A program made the position numbers and the translations under genes. A stretch of DNA of 64,000 bases from Ashinkailepas kermadecensis (taxonomy: Eukaryota; Arthropoda; Thecostraca; Neolepadidae): contig JAOTOM010004879.1 in assembly GCA_034440615.1 (NCBI GenBank), forward strand, positions 278,501-342,500, in the 5' to 3' direction. A model generated the notes under the pieces. That model had not been told where the DNA came from and ran no database searches. It saw only the letters and a list, made by a program, of their open reading frames with translations. Within the stretch, counting starts at the first letter, position 1. Each line of letters opens with the position of its first letter. Positions 10,803 through 22,939 of this stretch are shown here, piece by piece.

Positions 10803-12770
10803 CACTCTAGGTCATACCACCCACCAGGCATATACTCTACGGCCCCAATCAGTAATTAATAGGTCACCAGGAGCACGATGTCTCATCTGTTTTGACACCC
10901 ACAACTTCCGTGAAGCCCACTGTAGTGCACGTGGACCTGGGATCCAGTGTGCCAGATCCAGTTTACAGAACCGGACACAGACCGACACGTGGTGTGATGG
11001 TGAGGTGGAACAGCCCGCTTGGGTGGTCATGACGTCACGCTCAATTCCTCGGTTGCACTTATGCACCTTGCACAGTGAATAGGTGCAATCGGGGAACCAC
11101 AAGAGGGTCAACGCATCGTGGCATCGTCGGCTGCGCTTACATCCGTGAGGCGCTGAACATATCCTTTTGGTTTCACTCCTAAGCTTAGTAGATACCTATC
11201 ATACAATTAAAACATAATGACATTGTTTTGCTAGAAAACCATGTTAAGTCATCGCAAGGGAACAGGGGTGCAGCCAGGATTTTCTTAAAGGGGGTTCGAA
11301 CCCTACCCCCACCCAAAAAAACGTGATGAAACGGAGAATGCTTTCGGCGCGGGAAAGGCGAAAATTTCTCGTTTTACCTGGTGAAGATCTCGAAATGTCT
11401 TCCTTGATCTGGTGTATTTTTGTTTGCTAAGGGTGGCCCGGGCCCCTCCACTCCCTCCTTGGTTGTGTCTCCGCAAGGGAACGTCGCCATTTTGCAGCAA
11501 TTTCAGCGTCAGATATGACGAATTCAAGCTGATGCAAGAACATGGCGCTGCTGGGGGAACAGCTGAAGTGGTCTTCTGGGAAGGCTGGGTGGGATTAGTA
11601 AAGCACAATACCTGCAGCATAGAACCAGTGCCACCGTCAATATGTCTACGAGAAGCTAAAGCTTGTTTGAGTCGCTGTGTGCTATCGATCAAGGAAAAGA
11701 TGCACTGCAGGTGTCGTGATAGCAACGATGTGCATAAAAGGTGTGCAAGAGGTGGATACGACCCAGCACGTGGCTAACATTTCCTCAACGGGGAAGACCT
11801 GTTTGAAGGGCAGGTCAAGTTTGGTCGTTCAGGCAGATAGCTGAGAGTAGGAAGTCAATAGATAACCGGCCTGAACTAATCTGCCCTAAGCTAAGTCAGG
11901 AAATTACCTCTCGCCCGGCGCAGGTGCAGAGGTACAAAGGTGCACACATGTGTCAACGGCCACAGCAGGGCCTCCTCTTAGGAATCTTCACTAGGTGGCA
12001 TTTCTTGTTCATAATTACTCAGTATAACATGGCGTCAATGGCGGATCTAGCCCACCTGTTTGGGGATGGCAAACTTTCGGCGCCCCCCCCCTACTCCCCC
12101 ATTCAGTAGCGTACCTGGGTTTGCGTCATGGAAGGGAACAACCGGTTTGGAGGGTGCCCAACCTGCCACTATTCTTGGTTTAAATGCACCAGATTTCGAT
12201 GACTATATTTCAAAAGGGCCCTTTATGTTGCTTAATATAAAATAGTTAGTAACCAACTTAATTGTCCTGTGGATGGGGCCCAATCTATCACCACCGGATT
12301 TCAACCCAACCTGAGCCATTGGATTTCCACCCTAACTCCACCATCCTGCTCGATGGTTTTTCTTTTGGTATCCCTTGATAAGTCACCTCATACTGCTCAT
12401 ACCTGTACAATTCGCTTAAAAATGCAAAATTTTCCAATTTCAGGTATTCCAGTTAATAACGCCAGGTCACCACCACGCCAACGTTCATGCACTTGTACGC
12501 CCGCCTTGCGCATTCGACGCATTCCCCACACTTCGTGTGATTCTACGGTTTCTTCTAGGCCTATATTTGCTAATTGCCACCACATGATAGCCTTGCGCCA
12601 TATTTACGTCATGAAATGCTTCGCATGAGGGTTCGCTGGAAAAATTCAATAAATTCAATTCGATGATTAGTTCTCTTTTTCTCACATTTCTAGTGGTTAA
12701 GAAATCCGGATACCAGCTGACCTCTGATGGACTTAATCCCATTTGATAAATGCGCTCCCGGATTGGCTAC
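10803..12770. other. Unassigned region
   Basis: No gene supported. At 11270-11330 there is a GTGCAGCCAGGATTT block followed by G/C runs, resembling ends seen near 36915 and 57465 that are typical of worn MITE termini. A further CAGTAGCGTACCTGGGTTT block lies at about 12106. Short open frames at 11111-10812, 11303-11725, 11412-11777 and 12269-12628 lack splice sites or recognisable motifs. Confidence 0.4.
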
Positions 12771-12774
12771 CGAA

Positions 12775-14560
12775 TCTAGGCCATGGCTCGGTGTTACTTT
12801 TTCGGATCCGTTGTGTTTTCTTCGTCCACGGATGTGTTTTAGGACTCGAGCCAATTTTTGTTAGGGGCCCGGACCATTTTTAAGATTCCGGCTCTTGTTA
12901 GGGTTTTGTTGCTTTTTGTACACCGATGGATTGTGTTACGTACCGGTGCGTTTTCGAACACCCCGATGTGATTATTTAGTGCCCGGCCTTTTTGTTCTTG
13001 TTCAGGTCCATGTCGCTTTTTGCCAACCCAGACCTGTTTTGAGGCCCTCATGCGGTCTCATGGCCCCGATGTGCTTTGAGGGCTTCCGTTGTTTTTTTTA
13101 GAGCTCCCTGTGTGTATGTTTAGGTAAGAAACGCATTTTAAAGGCCCTGCCGCCTTTCCGAGACTCGGTGCGCTTTGGAGCCCGGTGCCTTTTCGGCCTC
13201 CCGTTGTGCTCTCAGGGTCCTGATGTGTTTATTTGGGGCTCCAAACGCACATTTGTGGGACCCCAGCACGACTCCGGGGCTCCCGGCGCGACACTTCGGA
13301 CCAGGCGCGTGGTTCTAGGGACCCGGCGCCGGAGTTCTGTGCTCGACGTGATTTTTCGGGACCTCTTAATTTTCTCATGTCCGAATCTCGGTCTGATTTT
13401 TTGGGGACACCCGGTGCCATATTTTTTTGTCCCGCCGCGATTTTTCGAGCTCGAGTACGTTTTGTTCGGGACCGTATGCGATTTTTGAAGGCATCTGCTG
13501 CTATGTTTGGGGCTCCAGAGCGATTTTCCTCGCTCGGACATTAGTTTTTTTTGTAATCACTCTCATCACGAGGGTTCTCGCTTGATCGTTTTCGGATCCT
13601 GATGCCATTTTTTTCGGATCCCGATTCCATCCCGGCCACTCTGTGCTTATTTGGGTCCTCGACGACAATTTTTCGGAATCCCGACGGGAGTTTTTGATAC
13701 CCAGACACACATCTTTGGGACTACCGGCAGGAATTTTGGGTCCAGAACGCAATATTTGGGGGGGGGGCCGTCGGGAGTTCGCGGGGCGCGTTGTACTTAG
13801 CTGGGGCCCCAGTGCGATTTTGTCGGGCCCCGGTGCAAGTCTTCCGGGACGTCGCGAGGTTTCTGGGGCCCGCTTTATTTATTGAGGCGCCATACGTGAA
13901 TTCGGAGGGACCAGATGCGAATTTTTGGGGTCCCAGCGCGATTTTTGTGGACCTCGGCACGATTCTTGGAAGTCTATCCCATTAAGGATGGAGGGAGGGG
14001 ACAATTCCCCATTTGGTACGCCACTGTGGCTGCTCATGGAGTTTTTTTTTACAGCCGTTGGCACCCTTCAGAGTAGAAAGAGCCTTCGGAGAATTTCCTT
14101 TCGGTACCTGTTCTTAATTTTCCGGTGCTCGGGTCGATTCGATCGAGTCGCGGTGTGATTTTTGTGGCCCCCAACGAGAACTGCCAGACTTTTTGGGTCT
14201 TGAGTGCTATTTCGGGGGCGCTGGTCCGACCTTTTGATGCCCCCAGCATGATTCTCAGGGGCCACTGCGCGACTTTTTGGGGGCACCGGTCCCACATTTT
14301 GGAGCCCCCAGTGTCATTCTTAGAGGTCACTGAACGATTTTTGGGGATGTGATTGTGATTTTCATGGGCCTCAGTGCGATTTGGGGGCCCCGACGACATT
14401 TACCGTGCGTATTTTTGGTGTCCCCAATGTCATTTTTAGGAGCTCCGGAGCGAATTTTGGCGGCCCTAACGGGATTTTTAGGGATTCCGGCACAATATTT
14501 TTTTTTCCGAAACACGATGCTGTTCTTGGAGGCACCACAAACTCTCCGGGGGAGGGAACT
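12775..14560 (+). repeat. GC/T-tract quasi-periodic element, block I
   Basis: Made of degenerate units of about 26-42 bp alternating a GC-rich part (GGGGCCCCGGCGCG-like) with a T-tract (GATTTTTTGGGG-like). The order of landmarks matches block II (42725-45486), including the GAGTTTTTTTTACAGCC junction followed by GAATTTTCCGGTGCTCGGGT near 14040-14130. A GGTACGCCACTG boundary lies near 14013. Numerous overlapping open frames in all phases reflect composition, not genes. Confidence 0.75.
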
Positions 14561-14849
14561 TCCACCTTTGCCCCGGAGAAAGGGGACAGTGTCGCCTGGG
14601 GAGGAAAAACCGATCGACATTCCAACATGTTACACCTTGTTACACCTTGTCTTTTTTACAAAGGCATCTAGCTTCATCTGTATCTTCATTGTAGCCACAT
14701 CAAAGAAAAGACCGCAAATGAATATCTAGCTCTCGTCACTGATGCCATGCAGCCTGGCCCGCGTCGCCCTGCTCCTCTGTGTTGTGCGTATAAATCTAGA
14801 ATGTCATATTTTTGTAATACCACGCTTAATAGACCGAATTACTTGCTTT

Positions 14850-15750
14850 ATAGTCATAAAGTCCTAAAGTCATAAAGTGTTAAGGGTTAATAAGAGCCAC
14901 AGGGGCCCATCTAGGTTAAGCCTATCTAGAAAAGGTACTATAAATGTACGTACTCTCCACCCAATAAATTCCTTACCTCAAGCTCCTAGAGAGCTATATA
15001 TCCCAGCCTATCTAGCACCATTCACTTGCTATTGCATAACACACTCAACAATTACAAACTTCTCCCATCATACCCATTGTGCTACCATAGACAATCTCAT
15101 CAGTATCACATCCCGAAGGAAGGTGCTGAATCCACTGCTAGGTACACCCTATATAAAGTTATAAAGCGTTTAGACTTAAATAAGAGACCCAAGGGCCCAT
15201 CCAGTTAAATCTGTAAATGGAAGATACCATAAGCCTGGTAAAAAGACCCACCCCAACCATCCCACATCCTGAAGAAACCAGTCCTCCAATATCCCAAACA
15301 CCTATGTGGGATGCCTACCCTAGCTATGCCTACCCTAGCTATCCAGCCCTATTCCCCTGATCTCTCTTAACACATGTGGATTGAATGCCTTATCAATAAT
15401 TTTCCAACTGCATCCATGCCTGCTTAAAGGGGTCTGTGCCATGCACACTTTCTTAACATAAATCTCACCCCATCCATCACAAATTAGAACTCAAAAACAA
15501 GATTTTTCTGTCTAAAAAAATTGTCCATCCTACTTTTAAATACATTCAATGAGGAACTCCCCACAACATCAGCAGGCAGCCCATTCCACTGATCAACAAC
15601 CCTTTGACTGAAGACCTGTTGTCGCTTAACTGTCCTACACCTCAACTTGTCTAACCTGAATCTATGACCCCTATGTGATGCTCTAAACTGAAGAGCACCA
15701 TTCAAATTGGCCTGATCTAATCCTTTAACAATGTTGTATATTTCAATTTA
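14850..15750 (-). pseudogene. CR1-like LINE family B, 3' end fragment
   Basis: Minus-strand reading frame 15705-15484 encodes FSQRVVDQWNGLPADVV and SSLNVFKSRMDNFF, the C-terminal tail of a CR1-type ORF2. It is clearly related to, but distinct from, family A (VVEHWNQLPETIV). A 3' UTR of about 630 bp follows, ending at 14850 in TTTATGAC octamers, the CR1-type terminal repeat. 5' truncated near 15750. A second copy lies at 54229-55125, and a matching 3' UTR at 41077-41640. Confidence 0.85.
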
Positions 15751-15754
15751 TGCT

Positions 15755-16680
15755 TTATGGCAATGCTGGCTTGCATTTTCACAGAAACATTTCTCATTTG
15801 AGCCTTCCTCGTCACTTTAACCTCAGTATTAGTGCTGCAAACTTGCACCATTTTTCTTGATAAAAATGCCCCGTTGAAACGAAAAAATCACTTCCGCTAC
15901 CGGAACAATATGAAGATTTTTCTTCGTTGCTTTCTCCATTGAAGCTCCCTTTGACTAGGTAGGATTTTATCTCTACTAGGTGGGATTTCACGGCACTAGG
16001 TGGGACGCATCCCACCTAGTTAAAATGTTAGAGAAGGCCCTGTGCTACAGTGTTCAGTACTATTTGCGCACGTATTGCCAAAGCTCGCTGATTACTGCGC
16101 CGTGCCAATTTTGACCTGATTGACAGCTGATTTCACAGTTTTTTTTCTCTGGTACTTTTCATTTTGGTGGTGCGACACCCGTCGCTCTTTTCCACATTTC
16201 GTTTCTAGTGGGGTGACACCCGTCACCCCACGTGGTTTTCATCTTCGTCATACTTTTGTTCCCTGTGTTTCTGTGTGTTACTTGTGTTTGTGTAGATTTC
16301 GTTGGATATGGTTTTTTCTTCACGATGGGAGAAAACGCAGCAAGGATCTCAGCTCGACCCCAGCTCGCCACCGAACTCCGAATCCTAATTTTTCCACTGG
16401 TCATACCCGATGACTATTGCGCGACCCTGGACTTTGCTCCTGATGGTCTCCCTCCCTGGATACAACCGTTGATGACATGCGCCGCACTGTTCCTTTGGAT
16501 GACGCTGTGGAAGGCGTTTGTGCCTCGCTGATTCCTGCTCGTCCCAAGATCACGACCACGTCTCACGATCCGGACCAAGCCATCACGCTCCATAATATAT
16601 GCTTAAACCAGACCACGCCCTCCCAACTTGACCCAATCTAACCCACCGAACCCTACCTCGACAGTGTAGCTGTGAAGTTG
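15755..16680. other. Unassigned region
   Basis: No repeat shared with the window was noticed. Plus-strand frames at 16120-16531 lie just upstream of the gag-like pseudogene and could be its eroded N-terminal or 5' part, but I cannot show it. Confidence 0.35.
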
Positions 16681-16685
16681 TGTAG

Positions 16686-17418
16686 TTGTGCAGTTGTGTT
16701 CGTACCTCTTACGTAGTTGTGAAGCTAGATGAAACCGTTCCATTCCGTGTCGTATCATTACGTGTCAACGTTTTATGGCCAACTAAATATCTCATCGCCA
16801 TCTACTCCTTAGTCAATCTTGGCATCAAAGCCCCTGCCAACCCTGCCCTAATCATCAAAACCCAAACCCGAGCCCAGATCAAAGCCCTCGTTCGTACCAC
16901 CACATTTCGTGGTAAATCCATCACAATCACCCTCCACTCGAACCGCAACACCACCAAGGGAACCATCCTCACGCCGGAGCTACGCTTCATGTCTGAAGCA
17001 GATATCCTAGCGGAGCTCAAGCTGGATGGGTTGGCCCACGTCCGCCGCAACACCCCTTCAAAGACTGGCCAAAGATGGCCAAAGAGTCTCCTAAGTTGTT
17101 GCCTTTAACTCTACAGCTGTTCCGAAGACCCTCCTCGACTAATTTCGTTACCAAGCCCGCGTTTTCGCTCCAAATCCATTCCGATATTTTGATTGCCAGC
17201 GATTCGACCATGGAAGTAAGCACTCCGTGAACAAACCCAATTACCCAAGTGCGGCGAACCACCCCATCCTGACTCCACCTGCTCCAAGCCAGCCCACTGT
17301 CTTAACTGCCATACATCCGGCCACCTGACCACATTCAATACCTGTCCGATTTGGCGAAATGAGAAGGTCTGCGCTGTCAAGACCACGATCGGGGTCTCCT
17401 ACCTGACGGACCGTTGAG
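16686..17418 (+). pseudogene. I/Jockey-like LINE ORF1 (gag-like) remnant
   Basis: The frame 16686-17108 carries IKALVRTTTFRGKSITITL, LHSNRNTTKGTILTPELRF and ILAELKLDGLAHVRR, matching the RNA-binding region of I/Jockey gag-like ORF1 proteins (HxxLNxxKGVI...LxxxGVxxVRR). After stops and shifts, 17250-17418 reads KCGEPPHPDSTC, HCLNCHTSGHL and CPIWRNEKV, the zinc-knuckle region and conserved CPxWxxEK motif. Several frame breaks separate the parts, so it is dead. This clade is different from the CR1-like families in the window. Its ORF2 remnant follows at about 17900. Normal role: nucleic-acid binding in the retrotransposition particle. Confidence 0.75.
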
Positions 17419-17419
17419 G

Positions 17420-17900
17420 CCCACCTCCCCCTCCACCAAGACATAAGCACAGACAGGTATTACTCTCCCCACTCCTCGCGTCAACACTTATTCCACTTCG
17501 ACATAAATTTACATTATACCCGGTCTACCACTACTAAAAAGCCTCCAACCACTGACCAACACCGACACAGGCGACTCCGGCCACAAACACCCAGACCACT
17601 CCCGCGAGGAGTAGCAGACCCCCTCGGCCATTCGGCGGAACCATCGTGCCGTTCGCCTTCCGCCGAACCACCGAACGAGCCCGGCGCGTCCAGCGCAGGC
17701 CGGAACCCACGTGACCCTACCGACTCCTGCCAGCCGGCAGGCATCCCCGGCGGCTATGGCTGGGTCACCGGGCGGCCGGACGGCTCGGACGAATCCACCG
17801 GGGTCGTTCGTACACAACTGACATGTCCACCGGAGATTCAAGCGTGGATTTGACATTTACCGAAAAGTGCCGACAAACAGTATTTTCTTCTCAAATGTCT
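17420..17900. other. ORF1-ORF2 interval of the I/Jockey remnant
   Basis: GC-rich, proline/arginine-coding in several frames with no motif I recognise. By position it is the end of ORF1 and the junction to ORF2 of the decayed LINE. Confidence 0.35.
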
Positions 17901-18115
17901 ATTACTATAATGTAATTGCCGTAGCTTAATATCGAATGGGCCGAAATGAAAGCATTCTTGAGTATCATAACTCCATTTCTCATCGGACTTCAAGAAACAT
18001 GTTTTTGCCTACCGATCAACACAATTTCGATCTTTTCAATTGTCCCTGTACCACAACGACCAGGTCCGTTGACCATATCGCAGTGGCGGTAGAGCACTCT
18101 ATATCAACAATGATT

Positions 18116-18195
<80 letters not shown>

Positions 18196-18208
18196 CCCCC
18201 ACACACCC

Positions 18209-18299
<91 letters not shown>

Positions 18300-18740
18300 A
18301 AATTACACTTATTTCACTTTCACAGGTGGTTGCCTGCACTTTGCGTCTCCATGGTCCAAGCATTGATGAATGTTCCATTGATATTCTACCACACACAGAT
18401 CACACCCACATTTTGACATGCTTAGAAAACCGCTTTGCACGTTAAAAAAACTCCATTTTACTTGGCGATATTAAAGCACATTGTCAAGTGTGGGATACAA
18501 CACGTATGTACAAACTCAAAAGGTTGCGGACGCATAATTGAGGACATTTTAGACCGACAAAATTTAGCATTACTGAACACTGGAGAGCCAACTGTTCTTC
18601 ACCTAGGACATTATACAGAAACAGCCATTGCTTTGTCAAAGTGCCTCTTTGGCAACGATTTTGAGCACGTCTTTGGAAACGATTTTGACTGTATGATCGA
18701 CACCGATATTCGTGATATTGGCCATTATCCTGCGAGGCCA
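17900..18740 (+). pseudogene. I/Jockey-like LINE ORF2 endonuclease remnant, split by (CA)n
   Basis: Pieces of an AP-type endonuclease in order across frames: CNCRSL (17912-17930), PFLIGLQETCF (about 17968-18000, the Mg-binding Glu motif LQET), GGRALYIN (about 18086-18110), then a 180-bp CA microsatellite. After it come LLGDIKAH (about 18460-18482, degraded from GDFNAH), IIEDILDRQNLALLNTGEPT (18534-18593) and DIRDIGHYPA (18706-18735, degraded from GSDHYP). Nothing of the reverse transcriptase follows. The order and spacing fit one ancestral domain. Frameshifts and catalytic substitutions make it non-functional. Confidence 0.72.
18118..18297. repeat. (CA)n microsatellite inside LINE endonuclease
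   Basis: About 180 bp of CA repeat with two short C-runs near 18194-18208. It begins within the codons after the GGRALYIN endonuclease motif. Confidence 0.96.
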
Positions 18741-18744
18741 AGTT

Positions 18745-20390
18745 TCTCAGTGTCATCACTTTCATTCGTGAGCGAACCTAGCTGTCGTGGCGCTATGGAA
18801 GGCTGGGGGAGTCGCGTGGTTGGAGAGAGGGGTCATAGGTGTTATAGGTAGACACAGGAGTTGGTATTGCGTCCGTCACCGGCCTTGGTCCAGCTTCGGG
18901 TCCCTTTCATGTACGGGGATCCATCTTAACTTCCATCCCTTTCCCCACCGGCGATGCTCCCACGGATCGCCGGAATTGCAATTTGAGGGCCTAGGTCAAA
19001 TTTGAATCCTCTGTCAAATTTTGACAACAATGGGTTTCTGACAGCTGCATGCACATATCGGGCTCCAAACGGCCACCACTGGTCCTTAATTACCCATAGA
19101 TAGGTCATGCACACTCACATTCATTCCCATTAGCTCCGAACGTTCGCTCCATTAATGGAAAATTAACGCGCTTGGCCTGCGATTTCTTTCCCTCCAGTGG
19201 TATGTGAGCATTAAGCGAGTCTTACTTTATCGGATCGCTGCTTGGGGTTTACTGGCCCAAAGCTAAGCGTTTCCCGTGCTCAGGTCCCCAATTGAGGCCG
19301 GCTGGCGCCACACTCTTGGTTGTTATGGTAATCATCATTTCTATTACTGCCTTCAAGACTTGGTACACTGGACATTCCGTTAGTTCCTGTTTGGGTCTTA
19401 TATCTGGGCTTGGGTATTAATGACCGACCTACCTAGCCTTAAATCAGGCGGCGCCCTGCCGGGGCTTGCACGCTGGAACGTGCGATCGGCAGCCACCTCA
19501 CAGGTGGTCCTGGGCCACAAATCGGTCGGGGTGGTCCCCCAATCATGTTTCTAACCTATCCTGCCAGGGGTCGCATAGAGATACCCACAAAATCACCGGC
19601 CTGTCCTATACTTGGGGGCTTACATGCCAAACTTCATCTCCCTCGCCTGTGATACAATCAAAAGGCCCAGACCTGCTGGATTAACTGAGACGGGGTAGGA
19701 AAAACCAACCTGGCCGTTTTTGGCTATGATACCTAAAGCTGTGCTCACAGAGTTTCATCCAGAACCATAAATGAGCGCCGCTACCCGCGAGCTTACCCAT
19801 CGACCCAGTCGGGTCTGACCTTGCCCTCAGGTTACCCTACCGCGCCGTGATCACTAGGCCTGAGGGTTCTTGCAGCCCAGAATTACCCAAGTTCTCCAGC
19901 TGCCGTGTGAAATGTCCAGTTTTCTCGGCAGTCTTCCAATTTTTTCCTGGAATAACCTCAAAGAGATGATTGTCTCTCGCCAGCAGCTTAATCTAGAATG
20001 CAAGCTAGGCGTATCAGCATATGGTACACCATGACACCATTTTGGCAACATACACAACTCGGCAAGTGCTTCCCTGTCAAGATATACAAAGCACACACAT
20101 GTATGCACAACGTTCAACAAGGCACCGACCCTACCAGCGCGCAGTTATGGACACCGACATGTGGCGCGTGCAGTTGAAGGAGCAATAATGAGGATCCCAA
20201 GATGATGATGAACAATAGAACAATATTGATTATAAACAACAACCAGCACAAACTACATTTTTACATCACAGGCTCGTCTCATGACCACTATGTCATCAAA
20301 AAATCATATACATGATTCAGGGGTATATATGATAGTTATGAACAACATGACTATTTTTACAATTGTAACCGTCCGTGTTTCTGGTGGTAT
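18745..20390. other. Unassigned region
   Basis: No coding domain or shared repeat recognised. GC-moderate sequence with short open frames only (for example 18787-19005, 19466-19684, 20120-19854). It could include untranslated parts of the neighbouring LINE or 3' parts of the THAP locus displaced by the MITE at 20398. Confidence 0.35.
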
Positions 20391-20397
20391 GACTTAA

Positions 20398-21253
20398 CCC
20401 TCGCCCGTATAGGGGGGTGGTTGGTGCAACCCCCCTAAGGTTTTTTGTGTATTCCTTCCAAACCGATGAACGGATCGCTCTGAGATTTTCAGTACCCTCT
20501 GGGGCAACCTTTTGACGACTTTTCGTGAATTTTTTTTTGGAGGGCATGTCAGGTCACAGAGTTATGAGGTCATAAAAGGGAGCACCTCCGAGCAGTTTTC
20601 AACAAATACGTGATTATCGCACCTAAACATGACATTGTTGCCTACATCGACTGGTATTATGTGTTTTGCAATGCAATTTTGCAATGCCCAGATGGGTTCC
20701 CATTGGAAAAATAATGTTCCAAAAATCGGTGACCTCGGTTGACCTCGTTTGACCTTCCGACCTTTTTTAGCTGACCTACGGTAATTTTTCGTGCTGAATT
20801 CGAATTCAGCGTCAATTTTTACCCTGAGGAACTCTAAACTTCGAAATTGGAACCACTCTTAAAAAGTTGGATATTTGAGGTCACGGCTTTGACCTCATTT
20901 GGTGCATGACATATTGGTCCGATCACATCGTGTCACATGTCGTCATGTTCGCAAGGTCCCAATAAACATGTTTCCGGCCATGTCGTGCATATTTAGACAG
21001 TAGTTTCGATATAACTGACGATTTTCTTCGGAAAATACAAAAAAAAATATATTTTAGACCTTTGATCTGACCTGGAAGGTCAACCATTGACCTTAGAAGG
21101 TCATACTGAATTCCAATCGCGAGATCTCCGCCGAATCTATAACTTTCATATTCGGTTCGTTTTCGTAACATGCACGGTTTCGAATCGCCAGGGGGGGGTC
21201 GTACCAACCCCCTATACGGCCGAAGGTGGTAAAATGCCGAAAACTGGCGAGGG
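20398..21253. mobile_element. piggyBac-like MITE
   Basis: Flanked by TTAA on both sides (20394-20397 and 21254-21257) with termini CCCTCGCC at the left and GGCGAGGG at the right, the piggyBac hallmark of a TTAA target and CCC-starting ends. Subterminal inverted blocks also pair: GTATAGGGGGGTGGTTGGT at about 20407 and the complement of ACCAACCCCCTATAC near 21205. The interior of 856 bp is non-coding and rich in TGACCT words. It sits just downstream of the THAP gene. Confidence 0.82.
20730..20755 (-). promoter_or_regulatory. Three AGGTCA half-sites at 10-bp spacing
   Basis: TGACCT occurs at 20730, 20740 and 20750, giving two overlapping DR4 arrangements of the AGGTCA nuclear-receptor half-site on the minus strand, inside the piggyBac-like MITE. 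Binding is not shown; this is a motif match only. Confidence 0.4.
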
Positions 21254-21277
21254 TTAATACCACACAAGCATTGGACA

Positions 21278-21942
21278 CTACTGGCTTGAAAACAACACAA
21301 GCTTGCCAAGCACATGTCGCTTGTGGGTACTAACTAGCGCTCTTTGTGCTGCTGCCTTGCTATAATCATACAGCCGAACTCGCAGATAGCCGGATGCAGT
21401 GAGATTTATCAGCTGAACAGCATGCCAGGCATCACCTTCCGGACCGAGCATGTGTTCCTGTTCACCGGGAAAGAGGTGATGGCTGCTCTGGGTCATGATT
21501 TGATCTAGTGCACTGTACATCATGCACACAGATGATCTCATCCTTTGAATGGGGCTGCCAACATGCTGCTGTATATTGATACTGTAGCTGTGGTCCATGT
21601 CAGTGAGAGTTGCAGGATGGGCAGATGATCCTTCAAATGGATCCAAGGTCATTGGCACTTCCTGATATGCACGGACGTCTTTGTTAGGCTCTGTCACAGC
21701 TCTATACAGTGGCTTTTTCCGCTTAATCACATTGTTTTGCATGTGTTGTGGAAACGCGAACAGATGGCACAATATCCTCCTTCAACTTCCTGCACCACCC
21801 ACAGGAGACAAATTGCTGTCCCAGAATGTGGTCACTACAGATGTATGCATTTGATCCTGGCTTCCACAATTTACCATGTTCAACCTGCCACTTCAATGCC
21901 ATGATCCACATCACTTGCTCATCAGGGTTCTTTTGAGGGAAT
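21278..21942 (-). pseudogene. THAP-domain gene, exon 2 (frameshifted)
   Basis: Minus-strand exon beginning after a good acceptor (TTCTTGTTTCCAG at 21955-21943). It continues the THAP domain of exon 1: FPQKNPDEQVMWIMALKW, then WKPGSNAYICSDHI, containing the CxxH half of the C2CH zinc site and the conserved W. The domain should close with an AVPxxF-type motif. IVPSV is read at about 21774-21760 and FAFPQHMQ follows only in the next frame, so one nucleotide appears to be missing near 21759. Downstream, 21757-21278 is open and encodes about 160 residues with no domain I recognise. THAP proteins bind DNA; many are transposase-derived. The piggyBac-like MITE starts 20 bp beyond the stop. Confidence 0.72.
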
Positions 21943-22782
21943 CTGGAAACAAGAAAATAGCATTATAGTAGGTACATCAGTAAATTGGAGGCATACTGGG
22001 GCATTCAGAAAGATCAGGTACTTTTTCCACATGTGGCAGTCATGAGGAAAAATGAACATGGCGTGCATGTCGATTTTCTACTTAGTTATTTGGCCTTAAT
22101 GGTGCTTGACTCTGAATCAATGATGCGTTACGTGGCCATATCATATCTACAACTAGTTTACGGTGAGTCAAAACGTATGGACAATTGAATGTAGAGACAA
22201 TTACACCAATACATTTTGTATGCTCAAAAGACTCATCAAATTTTGCCATATGCTTGACATTTCATATTGACAAAAACCCTTGTTTCTTATCTAAAATTCA
22301 TGGTAGTTCTGGTACATATTATCCCTTCAAGTATTTGTTTACCAACCTATCCTTTACACATTATCACTATTGACTCCATAGAAATTCTACATAGAAAAGC
22401 ACCATCATTCATTGGCAATATAAACTATGCATTTCTGCATACAAAGTGATTGTGCCATACTTACCATACAAATTAGGAATATAGGAGAACAAAAATCACA
22501 ATGTGCACTTAAAATGTTCACCATACCAGCTTCAATGATAATACCTACTTCAACTTCACATAACCAATAATATTGACGGCGCCCAATAATCGAGTGTGAG
22601 ATAGTCTATATATTTACAGAAAATGTCAAGAAATGTCGGTAAAAACTAGGGTGAACGTCTATGCGTTGGTTGGCACTCACTGACGACATATGGAAGGCAC
22701 TATTATCCATCAGACAATCGGACGCCAACGTCACAGGTATTATTCTTCAGAGTTATGTGAAATTTACCAGTAAAACACTTAC

Positions 22783-22866
22783 ATATGGAACGAAAGTTTG
22801 TTTACAGAATCGCTTTGGTTACCCAGACGCTTGGTACAACCCCCATGCACAACACGACTTCACCAT
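22783..22866 (-). pseudogene. THAP-domain gene, exon 1 (one extra base)
   Basis: ATG at 22866-22864 opens MVKSCCAW, the canonical THAP start. In the intended frame it goes on GCTKRLGNQSDSVNKLSFH, giving the CxxxxC half of the C2CH zinc site, and ends at a GTAAGTG donor (22782-22776). Joined to exon 2 it yields SFH-I-FPQKNP, matching the family. Read literally, a run of five C at 22840-22844 (G on the minus strand) has one base too many and shifts the frame into a stop. The exon is 84 nt where 83 are needed. Either the gene is decaying or the assembly has a homopolymer error. Intron 1 is about 840 nt. Confidence 0.72.
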
Positions 22867-22939
22867 TTCCGCTTCTAACTGTCCAGCACGCAGACCGAGA
22901 TGGGAGCTCCAAGGCATAAAGCACCGGGAAGGATAAAGG

